DNA of 64,000 bases from Ignavibacteria bacterium UBA2333 (lineage in GTDB: Bacteria > Bacteroidota > Ignavibacteria > Kapaibacteriales > Kapaibacteriaceae): positions 124,001 to 188,000 of the forward strand of contig DDUR01000076.1 of assembly GCA_002344895.1 (NCBI GenBank), in the 5' to 3' direction. A program made the translations under genes and the position numbers. The notes under the pieces are model-generated. The model saw only the letters and a list, made by a program, of their open reading frames with translations. It searched no databases and was not told the DNA's origin. Below, one piece after another: positions 1 to 8,290 of the stretch. The number at the start of each line of letters is the position of its first letter. Within the stretch, counting starts at the first letter, position 1.

Positions 1-1407
1 TCGCTCTATGTGAACGGAGATCTCGTCAAACCCGCTCACTTCGGAAGAAAACCCGATGAAGTTGGGGGTGGATTCTATGTACCTGTCCCTAAAGGTGCCA
101 AGGCTGGAGATACATTACAGATGCGATTTGTGTATAAGGGCACGGTGATCCGTCGCATTCGTGATTATACACTGCTCACCTCATCAATCCTCTGGTATCC
201 ACAACATGGATCACGTCAACTCTCACGGTTCCATCTGACGTTTACACATCCACCCTCCATGACGTTAAAGAGTGTTGGGGATATGATTTCGTCGAAGGAA
301 ATCGACGATGATCACATAACGTCAACCTGGCAACCATCTTATCCCATTCGTAATGCCTCGTTTAACATTGGTATTTACAAGGAACGGAAGCTCGACGCAA
401 AAGAGGATGTACCAACGTCATCAATCTACTACGTAACGTCAGCCGGTATCGACAATGTGTCGATATCTGTTAGCCAAGCCCTTGAATTCTATACGAAGCT
501 CTATGGCAAACTTCCGGTGTCGCATATTTATGCAACGGAAATGTTGGGATACCATGGCGAGGCATTCCCCGGTTTGATCCACTTGAGTGACGAGGCATTT
601 GCAAACTTTACGGATGCGTTTTTCCAGGAACAGTTTACTGCCCACGAGATTTCTCACCAATGGTGGGGCATTGCCTGTGACTACGATTCACCAAGGGACC
701 GCTGGATAAGTGAAGGTTTTGCTGAATACAGTGCTCTTATGTACACACAGCTTGCCTCTACGAGTAAATCTAAGTTCTTTGACCTTTTAGACAAGTATCG
801 CAACGACATCTACGGCCGCGGCGCCGGAACAATTGGGAAGAAACAACTTCCACCATGTGTGCGACTCGGCCATCGTGTAAGTATTGGCGGTGAGAACAAC
901 GACTACAACAACTTTGTATACTACAAGGGAGCATGGACACTCCACATGTTGCGGAATATGCTGATCGACCTCTCGACGTTTAACGAAGACAAGTTCATGT
1001 CGGCAATGCGAGAGATCTATGCAAAGGGACGTACTCAGAGAATGTCCACGGATACCGTGCGTGCAGTGTTTGAACGTTATGCTGGATTCCGCCTCGACTG
1101 GTTCTTCGACCAATGGCTATATCGAGGCGAACTACCGGAGTACACCTTTGCGTGGAAGAAGGAAAAACAACAAGATGGAACGTGGAAGGTTACGATGCGT
1201 GTCCGTCAGTCCGGTGTTCCACCGTCATTCTTCATGATTGTGCCCATAACCGTAAAGTTTGATGACAAGCCGCCAGTTCGCTTTCGAATCAACATGACGG
1301 GAGAGCAGGCGATCATGGAAATGCCACCTTTACCAGATGAACCCGACGAAATCATTTTTAATGATTTCCGAAGTGTCCTGTGTAAGGTATCCACCGAATC
1401 ATTCTAG
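1..1407 (+). CDS. M1 family metallopeptidase (5' end outside window)
   Basis: Zinc aminopeptidase of the M1 family that would remove N-terminal residues from peptides. The reading frame is open from base 1 (Ser-Leu-Tyr before the first GTG at 10), so the true start lies upstream and this is the C-terminal part. The metal site is visible as HEISHQWWG followed 18 residues later by the Glu of WISEGFAEY, which is the HEXXH-X18-E signature. The usual GAMEN exopeptidase loop is replaced by a stretch reading HGEAFPGLIHL. The C-terminal part carries a beta-rich segment (VPITVKF) ending in NDFRSVLCK. The stop codon overlaps the stop of the convergent deaminase gene. Family assignment is firm; substrate is unknown. 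Confidence 0.9.
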   Translation, partial: SLYVNGDLVKPAHFGRKPDEVGGGFYVPVPKGAKAGDTLQMRFVYKGTVIRRIRDYTLLTSSILWYPQHGSRQLSRFHLTFTHPPSMTLKSVGDMISSKEIDDDHITSTWQPSYPIRNASFNIGIYKERKLDAKEDVPTSSIYYVTSAGIDNVSISVSQALEFYTKLYGKLPVSHIYATEMLGYHGEAFPGLIHLSDEAFANFTDAFFQEQFTAHEISHQWWGIACDYDSPRDRWISEGFAEYSALMYTQLASTSKSKFFDLLDKYRNDIYGRGAGTIGKKQLPPCVRLGHRVSIGGENNDYNNFVYYKGAWTLHMLRNMLIDLSTFNEDKFMSAMREIYAKGRTQRMSTDTVRAVFERYAGFRLDWFFDQWLYRGELPEYTFAWKKEKQQDGTWKVTMRVRQSGVPPSFFMIVPITVKFDDKPPVRFRINMTGEQAIMEMPPLPDEPDEIIFNDFRSVLCKVSTESF

Positions 1408-1970
1408 GACTTGTTATCGTGGTGGCGATGTCCATTATAGACTTCGCCACCACGGTCGATATATGCTTGTAACGCAGCTATTGCATCCGCACGGCAAACG
1501 TCTTGTACAACGTCGATTCCTCGTTCTGCATATCCTTCGAGCCACGACGTGGCCTTTACTCCTTCGTCAAATCCAACGGCTCGAATGTCTTCGTCTCGTG
1601 CACCAATCACCACTCGACGAATACCTGTCCACGGTATAGCTCCCATACACATGGCACACGGCTCAGCGCTAGCATACAACGTAAGGCTCCTTGTGCCCCC
1701 TAACAACCATGTACCGAGATTGTCGGACGCATTGGTTATGGCGACAATTTCAGCATGCAGGATACTACAGTTTAGTGACGTGACGAGGTTTACCCCTACA
1801 CCTAGAATGGAACCATCAGATTGATCAACTATACAGGATGCAAACGGACCACCTGTTCCATGTTCAATATTTTTATGTACCAGATCATTTGTCCACTTCA
1901 TAGCCGCGGCGTCATCGACAAGGGGCAAAAGGGGCTCGTCGCGTAGCCATTGTGGGAGGACAATGTTCAT
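1404..1970 (-). CDS. nucleoside deaminase (guanine deaminase-like, CMP/dCMP deaminase fold)
   Basis: Zinc-dependent hydrolytic deaminase of a nucleobase or nucleoside. The 188-residue protein shows the HAE motif (HAEIVAITNA) with the catalytic Glu and the PCAMCMGA motif supplying the two zinc Cys ligands. The C-terminal part (GFDEGVKATSWLEGY, then YIDRGGEVYNG) resembles GuaD-type guanine deaminases more than tRNA adenosine deaminases, but the substrate cannot be fixed from sequence. It lies 36 bp downstream of the DUF4920 gene on the same strand and is probably cotranscribed. Near its N-terminus the peptide EPLLPLV is encoded by a perfect copy of the dispersed GGGGC element (1920-1935). Confidence 0.88.
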   Translation of the reverse strand: MNIVLPQWLRDEPLLPLVDDAAAMKWTNDLVHKNIEHGTGGPFASCIVDQSDGSILGVGVNLVTSLNCSILHAEIVAITNASDNLGTWLLGGTRSLTLYASAEPCAMCMGAIPWTGIRRVVIGARDEDIRAVGFDEGVKATSWLEGYAERGIDVVQDVCRADAIAALQAYIDRGGEVYNGHRHHDNKS

Positions 1971-2006
1971 GATGTCGGGTGTTGGGTGTCGTAATTCATC
2001 GTCGAA

Positions 2007-2450
2007 TCAGTTCACACGTAAACCGGCAGCTTCAAATGTTAACTCACGTTTGTCACCCTTAATACGACGCACGGCCTTTTTCGACATTCCTGCATCTTCA
2101 GCATAGTGTCGACGTTCGTCTTCCGTGGTTACTTCTTCCGTTAACACACCGGTCATTGTCACTGATTTACCCTTAAGTTTTACGGGCACAAAAAATCCGT
2201 AATCCTTAAACGTAACTCGAATCTTTACTGGTCCGTCAACGACCATCATCCAACAACCTTTTTTCTTACAGACGTCGACAACACGACCTGTTACGACGAC
2301 AGTTTTATCGACGTCACCACGTCGTGCAACAACTTTCAGTGGTTCGGCCGCGCCAACCGGCTGTTCGCCATAAACGGTTCCGCGCTGTTGCGCTGGCAGG
2401 TCGGCCAGCAATACACATAGGCCGAAGATGAGGGTGAGGAGTGTTCGCAT
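2007..2450 (-). CDS. DUF4920 domain-containing exported protein
   Basis: Small exported protein of unknown function, 147 residues from the ATG at 2450. It starts MRTLLTLIFGLCVLLADLPAQ, a clear signal peptide. The rest matches the DUF4920 pattern: a TGRVVDVCKKKGCWM segment with two cysteines, then a DYGFFVP segment, an OB-like beta-rich body and TMTGVL. The Cys pair suggests metal or redox chemistry, but that is inference. I prefer the start at 2450 over the one at 2489 because it begins directly at the signal peptide and sits 5 nt from a TAGTTTCG box. It is divergent from dtd with only 25 bp between the start codons. Confidence 0.8.
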   Translation of the reverse strand: MRTLLTLIFGLCVLLADLPAQQRGTVYGEQPVGAAEPLKVVARRGDVDKTVVVTGRVVDVCKKKGCWMMVVDGPVKIRVTFKDYGFFVPVKLKGKSVTMTGVLTEEVTTEDERRHYAEDAGMSKKAVRRIKGDKRELTFEAAGLRVN

Positions 2451-2455
2451 GACGC

Positions 2456-2463
2456 CGAAACTA
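2456..2463 (-). promoter_or_regulatory. -7-like box TAGTTTCG upstream of DUF4920 gene
   Basis: The minus strand reads TAGTTTCG, matching the TANNTTYG pattern seen before other genes here. It ends 5 nt before the ATG at 2450, so a transcript starting the usual short distance downstream would be leaderless or nearly so. On the plus strand a near match, CATATTCG (2464-2471), ends 4 nt before the dtd ATG. Confidence 0.45.
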
Positions 2464-2475
2464 CATATTCGCACC

Positions 2476-2958
2476 ATGAGAACCGTCATTCAACGCGTTT
2501 CACGCGCAAGTGTCTCCGTCGACGGGTCCGTCGTCGGTACCATCACGCATGGCCTCCTGGTCCTACTCGGCCTCTCTGCGACAGATACGACGACGGAAGT
2601 CGACTGGATGATTGATAAGCTGCTGACTGTCCGATTGTTCCCTGACGATGCAGGGAAAATGAATCTCAGTGTTGTCGATGTTTCTGGTGGACTGCTCATT
2701 GTGTCACAGTTCACCTTGTACGGAGACCTGCGGAAAGGAACACGTCCGAGTTTTATCCAGGCAGCCGGTTCTGAGATTGCTGAACCGCTCTACAATGACT
2801 TTCTTGTTCGACTTCGACAGCGAGTGACGGACGTCTCACCTGGTACTACAATCGCATCAGGCGTTTTTGGAGCAAAGATGGACGTGGAGCTTGTGAACGA
2901 CGGTCCGGTAACGCTTGTCATCGACCGTGAACATCAGCGATCAAAGTCTACAGAATAG
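2476..2958 (+). CDS. dtd: D-aminoacyl-tRNA deacylase
   Basis: Cytoplasmic enzyme that hydrolyses D-amino acids (and glycine mischarged on tRNA-Ala) from tRNA, a chirality checkpoint in translation. From the ATG at 2476 the protein is 160 residues and begins MRTVIQRVSRASVSVDG, the typical DTD start. The SQFTLYGD motif, the KGTRPSF segment and the NDGPVTLVID segment with the Gly-Pro pair of the active site are all present. About 15 residues extend past the usual end (the E. coli enzyme is 145 residues). The 3' end overlaps the convergent monooxygenase by 25 bp. Confidence 0.95.
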   Translation: MRTVIQRVSRASVSVDGSVVGTITHGLLVLLGLSATDTTTEVDWMIDKLLTVRLFPDDAGKMNLSVVDVSGGLLIVSQFTLYGDLRKGTRPSFIQAAGSEIAEPLYNDFLVRLRQRVTDVSPGTTIASGVFGAKMDVELVNDGPVTLVIDREHQRSKSTE

Positions 2959-4097
2959 AGGAAGTCGAGTGTACGTTCGTTAACACGCGCTGGTGTTGCT
3001 CTCACTAAAAGATTGCGAAGTCCAGCGAGAACCGGATTCGTAATCTGTGCTACTTTCCCGATTGTCCATGACATGTCGACAATCTTTCGAGCACGTGGCA
3101 CACGCTGGCGATCGTAGTCGGCGATTGCATCATCTAACGACGAATGTCGCCGTAGCGACCGAACGAGTACTGCCGCACTTTCTATAGCCTGACACGCACC
3201 CTGACCCATGTTTGGAGTTGTTGCATGAGCAGCATCACCAAGCAAAACAGTCCTCCAACCGACGTACGTCGTCAGTGGCTCAAGATCACGAATGTCATTC
3301 CACAAGACGTCCTCATCATGTGTTGCATCAAGCACGGCATTCACATCTGCATGGTAGGATCGGAAGTGTTGTCGCAAATCAGCTATGCGCCATGTCTTAA
3401 ACACAGCATCGTGAGGTCCTTCAGCGTTCACCGTTGCAAACCAATAAATCCGATTTTGTGATAGTGGTACAATACCGAAACGTCCATGTGGACCCCACGT
3501 CTCAGTTGTGATCTGTGGATTGATGCCAGTTGGGATGTGACTTGTGATCCCACGCCAACACGTATATCCAGCAAACCTCTCATGTGATGGAATCCCCATC
3601 GCACTTCGAACCGTCGAGTGAATTCCATCTGCGCCAAGGACCAGATCCGTTCGATGAACTTCACCATTGGCGAAGGTGAGTTCAAGACCGTCGTCGTGTT
3701 TCTCAATGTGAACGAGTGACATTCCTGTTCGTAAACTTCCGTCACCAAGCTCCTCAAGAAGTGCACGATGGAGATCTGCACGATGAACGGCAAGGCTGGC
3801 GATTGCGCCGTAACGGCCACCAACAGAGAGCTGATCGGTTTGTGCCAACCGTGTTCCCCGGTGATTTACCACACGGAGTTCGGACAGTCTGTGGCCAATA
3901 CCGAGCACTACGTGTTCAAGATCAAGTGAGCGCAGAGCTTTTACAGCATTTGCGCCGATCACGAGTCCCGCGCCAAGGCTTAACACTGTTTCATGGCGCT
4001 CATAGACGGTAACGTCATGTCCAGCACGCCGTAAGGCAATACCTGCAACAAGACCTCCGATACCGGCGCCAACGATGGAAATAGAACGTGGTTGCAT
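2934..4097 (-). CDS. FAD-dependent monooxygenase (zeaxanthin epoxidase/salicylate hydroxylase-like)
   Basis: Class A flavoprotein monooxygenase that would use NAD(P)H and O2 to hydroxylate or epoxidise a small, probably hydrophobic, substrate. Visible motifs are the N-terminal dinucleotide fold SIVGAGIGGLVAGIALRRAG, the YERHE end of strand 2, RADLHRALL, the GADGIHSTVR (DG) motif, YTCWRG and the second FAD motif LLGDAAHATTPNMGQGACQAIE. I use the ATG at 4097 because it places the FAD fold right at the N-terminus; a start at 4136 would add 13 residues with no family support. No pathway partner is adjacent, so the substrate is open. Confidence 0.87.
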   Translation of the reverse strand: MQPRSISIVGAGIGGLVAGIALRRAGHDVTVYERHETVLSLGAGLVIGANAVKALRSLDLEHVVLGIGHRLSELRVVNHRGTRLAQTDQLSVGGRYGAIASLAVHRADLHRALLEELGDGSLRTGMSLVHIEKHDDGLELTFANGEVHRTDLVLGADGIHSTVRSAMGIPSHERFAGYTCWRGITSHIPTGINPQITTETWGPHGRFGIVPLSQNRIYWFATVNAEGPHDAVFKTWRIADLRQHFRSYHADVNAVLDATHDEDVLWNDIRDLEPLTTYVGWRTVLLGDAAHATTPNMGQGACQAIESAAVLVRSLRRHSSLDDAIADYDRQRVPRARKIVDMSWTIGKVAQITNPVLAGLRNLLVRATPARVNERTLDFLYSVDFDR

Positions 4098-4193
4098 GTG
4101 TAGGTCGTAAGAGAATGGGTGCACTACAACGCACAACTACGTTAGAGGTTTCGACCGATGTCTCACTCCATTCGTGGAGCACAATCACAAGAT

Positions 4194-4233
4194 CAAAAAG
4201 AAACGGCCCAACATTCATGAGAATATTGGGCCG
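4194..4233 (-). terminator. rho-independent terminator after the E2 gene
   Basis: On the minus strand CGGCCCAA pairs with TTGGGCCG (4226-4233 with 4204-4211), an inner ATTC/GAAT pair tightens the stem, and the hairpin is followed by TTTCTTTTTG. It sits 26 bp after the stop codon of the E2 gene. Confidence 0.8.
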
Positions 4234-4259
4234 CTGTTGAATGTCGAATGATACGTCGA

Positions 4260-6056
4260 TCAGATGGCTACTGTCGATTCGTTCATGGATTCCAGTGAAC
4301 GCACCATGGCAGCAAGCGCTTGCGTTGCCAGTGCTCCGTCGATCACGCGGTGATCGTACGTAATGGAAAGATAGACCATGTGACGAACAACGATAATATC
4401 TTCACCGTTGAGTTCACGAACAACAGGACGCTTCTGAATTGCTCCGATACCAACGATTGCCGTTTGTGGTTGATTGATAACCGGGGTGCCAAAGAGCGAC
4501 CCGAAGCCACCAACATTTGTGACCGTAATTGTTCCGCCGGAAATGTCATCCGGTGAAAGCTTCTTCGTGCGTGCACGCTGAGCGAGATCGTTCATCGACC
4601 GCGCCATACCTGTCACGTTAAGTGTGTCAGCATTCTTGATAACTGGCACGATAAGATTACCATCTTCAAGTGCCGTTGCCATACCGAGATGGACACGTTT
4701 ATGAAGAATGATGTTCTTACCATCAACGCTGACGTTGATTCGAGGCCACTGCTTTGTTCCTTCTGAAACGGCAACACCAAAGAATGGTGTATACGTGAGC
4801 TTAAAGCCCTCGCGCTTTTCAAAAGCACCCTTAACTTTTTCACGAAGTTTAACAATGCCTGTTACATCAGCTTCGGCAACACTTGTAACGTGTGGCGATG
4901 TTAGCTTCGACTTCACCATGTGCTCAGCAATCAACTGGCGAACACGGTCCATCGGAATAACTTCATCGTCGGCACCGACAGGAAGACCAACCGGAGCGAG
5001 TGCATTCACAGACACGGATGGTGACGATGCAGGAGCGGACGTTGTTGATGGTGCTGCAGCCGGTGCCGGCGTAGCCGGTGCGGCTGGACGTGCACCACGA
5101 TTTGAGAGGTAGGACAGAACATCGTCCTTTGTCACACGGCCTTCAAGACCTGTGCCTGCGATCGAATCAAGTTCGGTTACACTGAGACCTTCCACGGCAG
5201 CTATACTGCGGACAAGAGGCGAATAGAATCGGCCTTGACTTTCACGTGGGATTGATGACGTCGATGCTGCAGCAATAGCTGCAGATGATGTCGTTCCATT
5301 TGTTTTTGCAACCGGAGCCGTTGCGGCTGGCACAGATGCTGGTGCGGGTACAGGAGCAGCGGCCGGAGCTGGAGCAGGCGCTGGAGCAGCACTCACGGCA
5401 GCGGCTGCGCCACTGGCAATTCGTGCAATCACCTTCCCTACTTCTACAGTATCTCCCTCGGCAAACAACGTCGCCGTCAGTGTACCGGCAACTGGTGACG
5501 GGACCTCAGTATCAACCTTGTCTGTTGAAATCTCGAGAAGTGTTTCGTCACGTTCTACCGTATCCCCAGGCTTCTTCACCCAACGAAGAATCTTTCCTTC
5601 CTGGATGGACTCACCCATCTTTGGCATCACAACGTCCGTTTCGCCGGTGGCAGCAACTGGTGCTGTAGCAGCCACCGGAGCCGGAGCAGGGGCTGCAACC
5701 GCTGCTGGGGCGGGCGCTGGGGCAGCTGCAGGAGCTGGTACAGGTGCTGGAGCTGGTACAGGTGCTGGAGCTGGAGCCGGAGCAGCAGCAGGAGCTGCCA
5801 CAGGGGCTGATGCGCCTGCTTCACCACCGATGATGGCGATGACCTTACCAACTTCAACCGTGTCGCCCTCGGCAAAGAGAATCTGCGAGATGACTCCACT
5901 GACAGGTGATGGCACTTCCGTGTCTACCTTATCCGTTGAGATCTCCAGCAATGTCTCGTCGCGTTCAATACGATCGCCGACGTTCTTTACCCACCGCAGG
6001 ACCTTACCTTCCTGGATAGATTCACCCATCTTGGGCATCACGACTTCAGTACTCAT
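4260..6056 (-). CDS. 2-oxo acid dehydrogenase E2 acyltransferase with two lipoyl domains
   Basis: Core acyltransferase of a 2-oxo acid dehydrogenase complex, passing an acyl group from lipoyl-lysine to CoA. The 598 residues hold two near-identical lipoyl domains, each with the STDKVDTEVPSP lipoylation motif (Lys near residues 43 and 177), each followed by a long flexible Ala/Pro linker. Then come a peripheral-subunit-binding domain (SPLVRSIAAVEGLSV, with GLEGRVTKDDV) and a catalytic domain with the HXXXDG motif YDHRVIDGALA. Two-lipoyl E2s occur among SucB-type and branched-chain E2 proteins, so it could be the succinyltransferase (sucB) or a branched-chain enzyme. No E1 or E3 gene is adjacent and a terminator follows, so it appears to be a single-gene unit. 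Confidence 0.9.
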   Translation of the reverse strand: MSTEVVMPKMGESIQEGKVLRWVKNVGDRIERDETLLEISTDKVDTEVPSPVSGVISQILFAEGDTVEVGKVIAIIGGEAGASAPVAAPAAAPAPAPAPVPAPAPVPAPAAAPAPAPAAVAAPAPAPVAATAPVAATGETDVVMPKMGESIQEGKILRWVKKPGDTVERDETLLEISTDKVDTEVPSPVAGTLTATLFAEGDTVEVGKVIARIASGAAAAVSAAPAPAPAPAAAPVPAPASVPAATAPVAKTNGTTSSAAIAAASTSSIPRESQGRFYSPLVRSIAAVEGLSVTELDSIAGTGLEGRVTKDDVLSYLSNRGARPAAPATPAPAAAPSTTSAPASSPSVSVNALAPVGLPVGADDEVIPMDRVRQLIAEHMVKSKLTSPHVTSVAEADVTGIVKLREKVKGAFEKREGFKLTYTPFFGVAVSEGTKQWPRINVSVDGKNIILHKRVHLGMATALEDGNLIVPVIKNADTLNVTGMARSMNDLAQRARTKKLSPDDISGGTITVTNVGGFGSLFGTPVINQPQTAIVGIGAIQKRPVVRELNGEDIIVVRHMVYLSITYDHRVIDGALATQALAAMVRSLESMNESTVAI

Positions 6057-6124
6057 TTCGCAAAGCTCCAGCTACAAGCGTTTTTTAGTGCATTGAGGGT
6101 AGTCCCGAGCACGTACCCGGGCGC

Positions 6125-6132
6125 CGAAAATA
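6125..6132 (-). promoter_or_regulatory. -7-like box TATTTTCG upstream of the E2 gene
   Basis: TATTTTCG on the minus strand, 68 nt before the ATG at 6056, fits TANNTTYG. No convincing -33 element is visible. Confidence 0.3.
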
Positions 6133-6151
6133 CCACTTTCCGCCGACGTGA

Positions 6152-7048
6152 TCAGTTTCTGCGATCAAGAAGATCGTGAAGTGCTGATTCAAGATCGAGA
6201 TGGTGGAACGGAACACGATCTACAATGGTTCGCAGAGGGACAATGTTTTGTCCGTGAATCACGACGTCGGCTTGTCGGCCAAGTAGTAATCGCAAGACGA
6301 ACTTCGGTACACGGAACATCGACGGGCGACGCATTACGCGACCAAGTGTTGATGAAAATTCATCCATCGTCACACTATTAGCAACAAGGTTATACGCTCC
6401 GCGACATTGTTCCGACGTTGCCAGATAGATCAGGGCACGCGCGACATCATCGCGGTGAATCCATGGCAGACGTTGGTGCCCGTCACCCAGTGGGCCTCCG
6501 ATTCCAAATCGAAATGGAGTGATCATCTTCTGGAGTGCGCCCGCCGATGGATCCAGTACAACACCGATGCGTGCAAGGACAACACGACTGACATTTGCAA
6601 TTGCCAGCGCTTCATGTTCCCACATTGTGCAGAGATCTGATAGGATCGTTGTTCCCGCCGGCGAAGCCTCTGTTGTGGGGTCCATCGTTGACCCGTAATA
6701 CCCAACGGCACTTGCATTGATGAGGGCAGGGGGCGCTTCGCTATGGGCGATAACGTTGGCTAACACTCTCGTGGATTCTGTGCGGCTATCAAGCGCCTCA
6801 CGGAGTCGTCGTTTTGTCCACCGACCCCTACCAATATTCGATCCGCTGAGATTAATCACAGCGTCGGCTGATCGAACTACGTCCGTCCACGATGCTGCTG
6901 GCGTCTTCCCGTCCCAGACAGCACTCGAAGCACCTGCATGTGCTAAACCACTCCGCGAAAGAACGACAACGGAATGACCGGTTCGGATTGCTTCGTCGAC
7001 AACACGTTTACCGAGGACACCAGATCCACCAGCAACTACGAGTTTCAT
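6152..7048 (-). CDS. TIGR01777 family NAD(P)-dependent epimerase/oxidoreductase (YfcH-like)
   Basis: Extended short-chain dehydrogenase of the TIGR01777 (YfcH/SulA-like) family, whose physiological substrate is not established. The 298-residue protein begins MKLVVAGGSGVLGKRVVDE, a GXXGXXG nucleotide-binding loop. It has the family block NLSGSNIGRGRWTKRRLREAL, then NASAVGYYG with the YG element of the family active site, and a C-terminal DUF1731-like tail. It follows the ribosomal protein genes on the same strand but is separated from them by a hairpin at 7089-7119, so independent expression is likely. A GGAG lies upstream of the start. Confidence 0.88.
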   Translation of the reverse strand: MKLVVAGGSGVLGKRVVDEAIRTGHSVVVLSRSGLAHAGASSAVWDGKTPAASWTDVVRSADAVINLSGSNIGRGRWTKRRLREALDSRTESTRVLANVIAHSEAPPALINASAVGYYGSTMDPTTEASPAGTTILSDLCTMWEHEALAIANVSRVVLARIGVVLDPSAGALQKMITPFRFGIGGPLGDGHQRLPWIHRDDVARALIYLATSEQCRGAYNLVANSVTMDEFSSTLGRVMRRPSMFRVPKFVLRLLLGRQADVVIHGQNIVPLRTIVDRVPFHHLDLESALHDLLDRRN

Positions 7049-7080
7049 ACGGACTCCAGGAGTAAAATGACGCCATTCAC

Positions 7081-7119
7081 AAACAACAATGCCTCACCGC
7101 CGATATGACGATGAGGCAT
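7081..7119 (-). terminator. probable terminator of the rpsF-rplI unit
   Basis: On the minus strand ATGCCTCA (7119-7112) pairs with TGAGGCAT (7096-7089), with a 15-nt loop, followed by the T-rich run TTGTTGTTTG. It is about 80 bp after the rplI stop. The tract is not pure T, so efficiency is uncertain. Confidence 0.55.
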
Positions 7120-7197
7120 GCGTGAAAGTCTTATGAAAGACAACTGATGCTGAACATCACACCGTTTCGTATGACATCAACACCAATCGTCAGCTGA

Positions 7198-7644
7198 TCA
7201 TTCCTGAGCGATAACCCACACCTTCAGAGGTGCAAACAAATCGCTGTGGAGTTTAACGCGAACATCAAAGATGCCAAGTGTCTTAATTGGCTCATCGATA
7301 AAGATATTCCGCTTGTCAACATTGTATCCGCGGATCTCAAGTTCTGATGCAATCATTGGCGCAGTTACGCTACCGAAGAGGCGGCCTTCTTCACCAACCT
7401 GCATTGGAATTGAAATCTGAAGCTCGGCGAGCTGTGCGGCAACAACTTCTGCCTGTTGACGTGCCTTTGCCTGGCGAACTTCATACTGCTTCTTTTCTGT
7501 CTCGAGAGCACGAAGAGCACCTGACGTGGCAACGTAGGCCAGTTGGTTCGGGATAAGGAAGTTTCGAGCGTAACCTGGCTTCACGTTGACGATCTCGCCG
7601 ATCTGCCCAAGGTTCTCAACGTCCTGACGAAGGATGATTTTCAT
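7198..7644 (-). CDS. rplI: 50S ribosomal protein L9
   Basis: Large-subunit ribosomal protein that binds 23S rRNA near the base of the L1 stalk. The 148-residue protein starts MKIILRQDVENLGQIGEIVNVKPGYARNFLIP, the classical N-terminal L9 domain, followed by the long connecting helix (rich in E, K, Q and R) and the C-terminal domain ending near TLGIFDVRVKLHSD. I chose the ATG at 7644 because it starts at the conserved N-terminus; the frame is open 11 codons further but that part is not family-like. It lies 29 bp after rpsF with no rpsR or ssb between them. Confidence 0.96.
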   Translation of the reverse strand: MKIILRQDVENLGQIGEIVNVKPGYARNFLIPNQLAYVATSGALRALETEKKQYEVRQAKARQQAEVVAAQLAELQISIPMQVGEEGRLFGSVTAPMIASELEIRGYNVDKRNIFIDEPIKTLGIFDVRVKLHSDLFAPLKVWVIAQE

Positions 7645-7673
7645 GGCGGTAGTAATCGTTTTCTGTGAGGTGA

Positions 7674-8063
7674 TCAATTCATCGGTACGCCAGACTTCGC
7701 GGCTTCAGCCATAGCTGCGGCACGTTGTGCCTGAGCTTCGGCGCGTACCTTGCGGAATTCGCGCAGCTTAAGATCGAGTTGGAGCGTGAGGTGGCGGAGT
7801 ACGTTTTCATCGAGCGTATAGAACCGCTCAAGAGCTGGTACGGATTCAGCCGGTGCTTCAAATGCGAGGTACGTATAGTAGCCGTTGTACTTCTTCTTGA
7901 TCGGATATGCGAGGCGACGACGGCCCCACTTGTTGATTTCGATCAGTGTGCCACCATTCTCCGTGATGAAGTCTGTGACCCGTTGTACAATGGCATCGAT
8001 TTCAGCGTCTTCCAGTGCGGCGTTGACGATGAAGGTCGACTCGTAGGAGCGACGAATGCTCAT
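7674..8063 (-). CDS. rpsF: 30S ribosomal protein S6
   Basis: Small-subunit protein that binds 16S rRNA together with S18. It is 129 residues; the core reads YESTFIVNAALEDAEIDAIV, then WGRRRLAYPIKKKYNGYY, then FYTLDENVLRHLTL, all typical of S6. A charged Ala-rich tail of about 30 residues follows. In many bacteria the order is rpsF-(ssb)-rpsR-rplI; here rpsR and ssb are missing from the locus. A TATGTTTG box at 8152-8159 probably drives the unit. Confidence 0.96.
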   Translation of the reverse strand: MSIRRSYESTFIVNAALEDAEIDAIVQRVTDFITENGGTLIEINKWGRRRLAYPIKKKYNGYYTYLAFEAPAESVPALERFYTLDENVLRHLTLQLDLKLREFRKVRAEAQAQRAAAMAEAAKSGVPMN

Positions 8064-8151
8064 GTGAGGAACTCCTGTGGTTGCTTACGCAGCCGTCGAT
8101 GTCCGTGTCCGACGGCAGGATGTTTTGATTCGGTGGATTGTCGAGAGCCGA

Positions 8152-8159
8152 CAAACATA
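8152..8159 (-). promoter_or_regulatory. -7-like box TATGTTTG for rpsF-rplI
   Basis: The minus strand reads TATGTTTG, an exact match to the Bacteroidota -7 consensus TAnnTTTG, 88 nt before the rpsF ATG. No matching -33 TTTG is visible at the expected distance. Confidence 0.5.
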
Positions 8160-8188
8160 CGTTATCATTCCGAGACTTCCTAAGACGT

Positions 8189-8207
8189 GCCCCTTGCCTA
8201 GCCCCTT
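8189..8207 (-). repeat. dispersed GGGGC direct-repeat element, spacing variant
   Basis: Two exact GCCCCTT heptamers on the plus strand (8189-8195 and 8201-8207) with a 5-nt spacer instead of 2. This is one of two copies that fall between genes, here in the divergent rpsF/S1 region. Confidence 0.5.
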
Positions 8208-8226
8208 GGCGGATGAAAAAAACGTG

Positions 8227-8234
8227 TAACTTCG
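8227..8234 (+). promoter_or_regulatory. -7-like box TAACTTCG upstream of the S1 gene
   Basis: TAACTTCG fits TANNTTYG and lies 56 nt before the ATG at 8291. The dispersed-repeat copy at 8189-8207 occupies the position where a -33 element would sit. Confidence 0.35.
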
Positions 8235-8290
8235 CGGCTCGCAACAGTTGTTTTTCGTCCAATTTCGACGTACGTCGAACGCAGAGCTCC

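Noticed and set aside
5340..5830. Apparent reverse-strand ORFs with long Ala/Gly or Leu/Gln runs
   Set aside because: They are shadow frames of the Ala-Pro linkers in the E2 gene.
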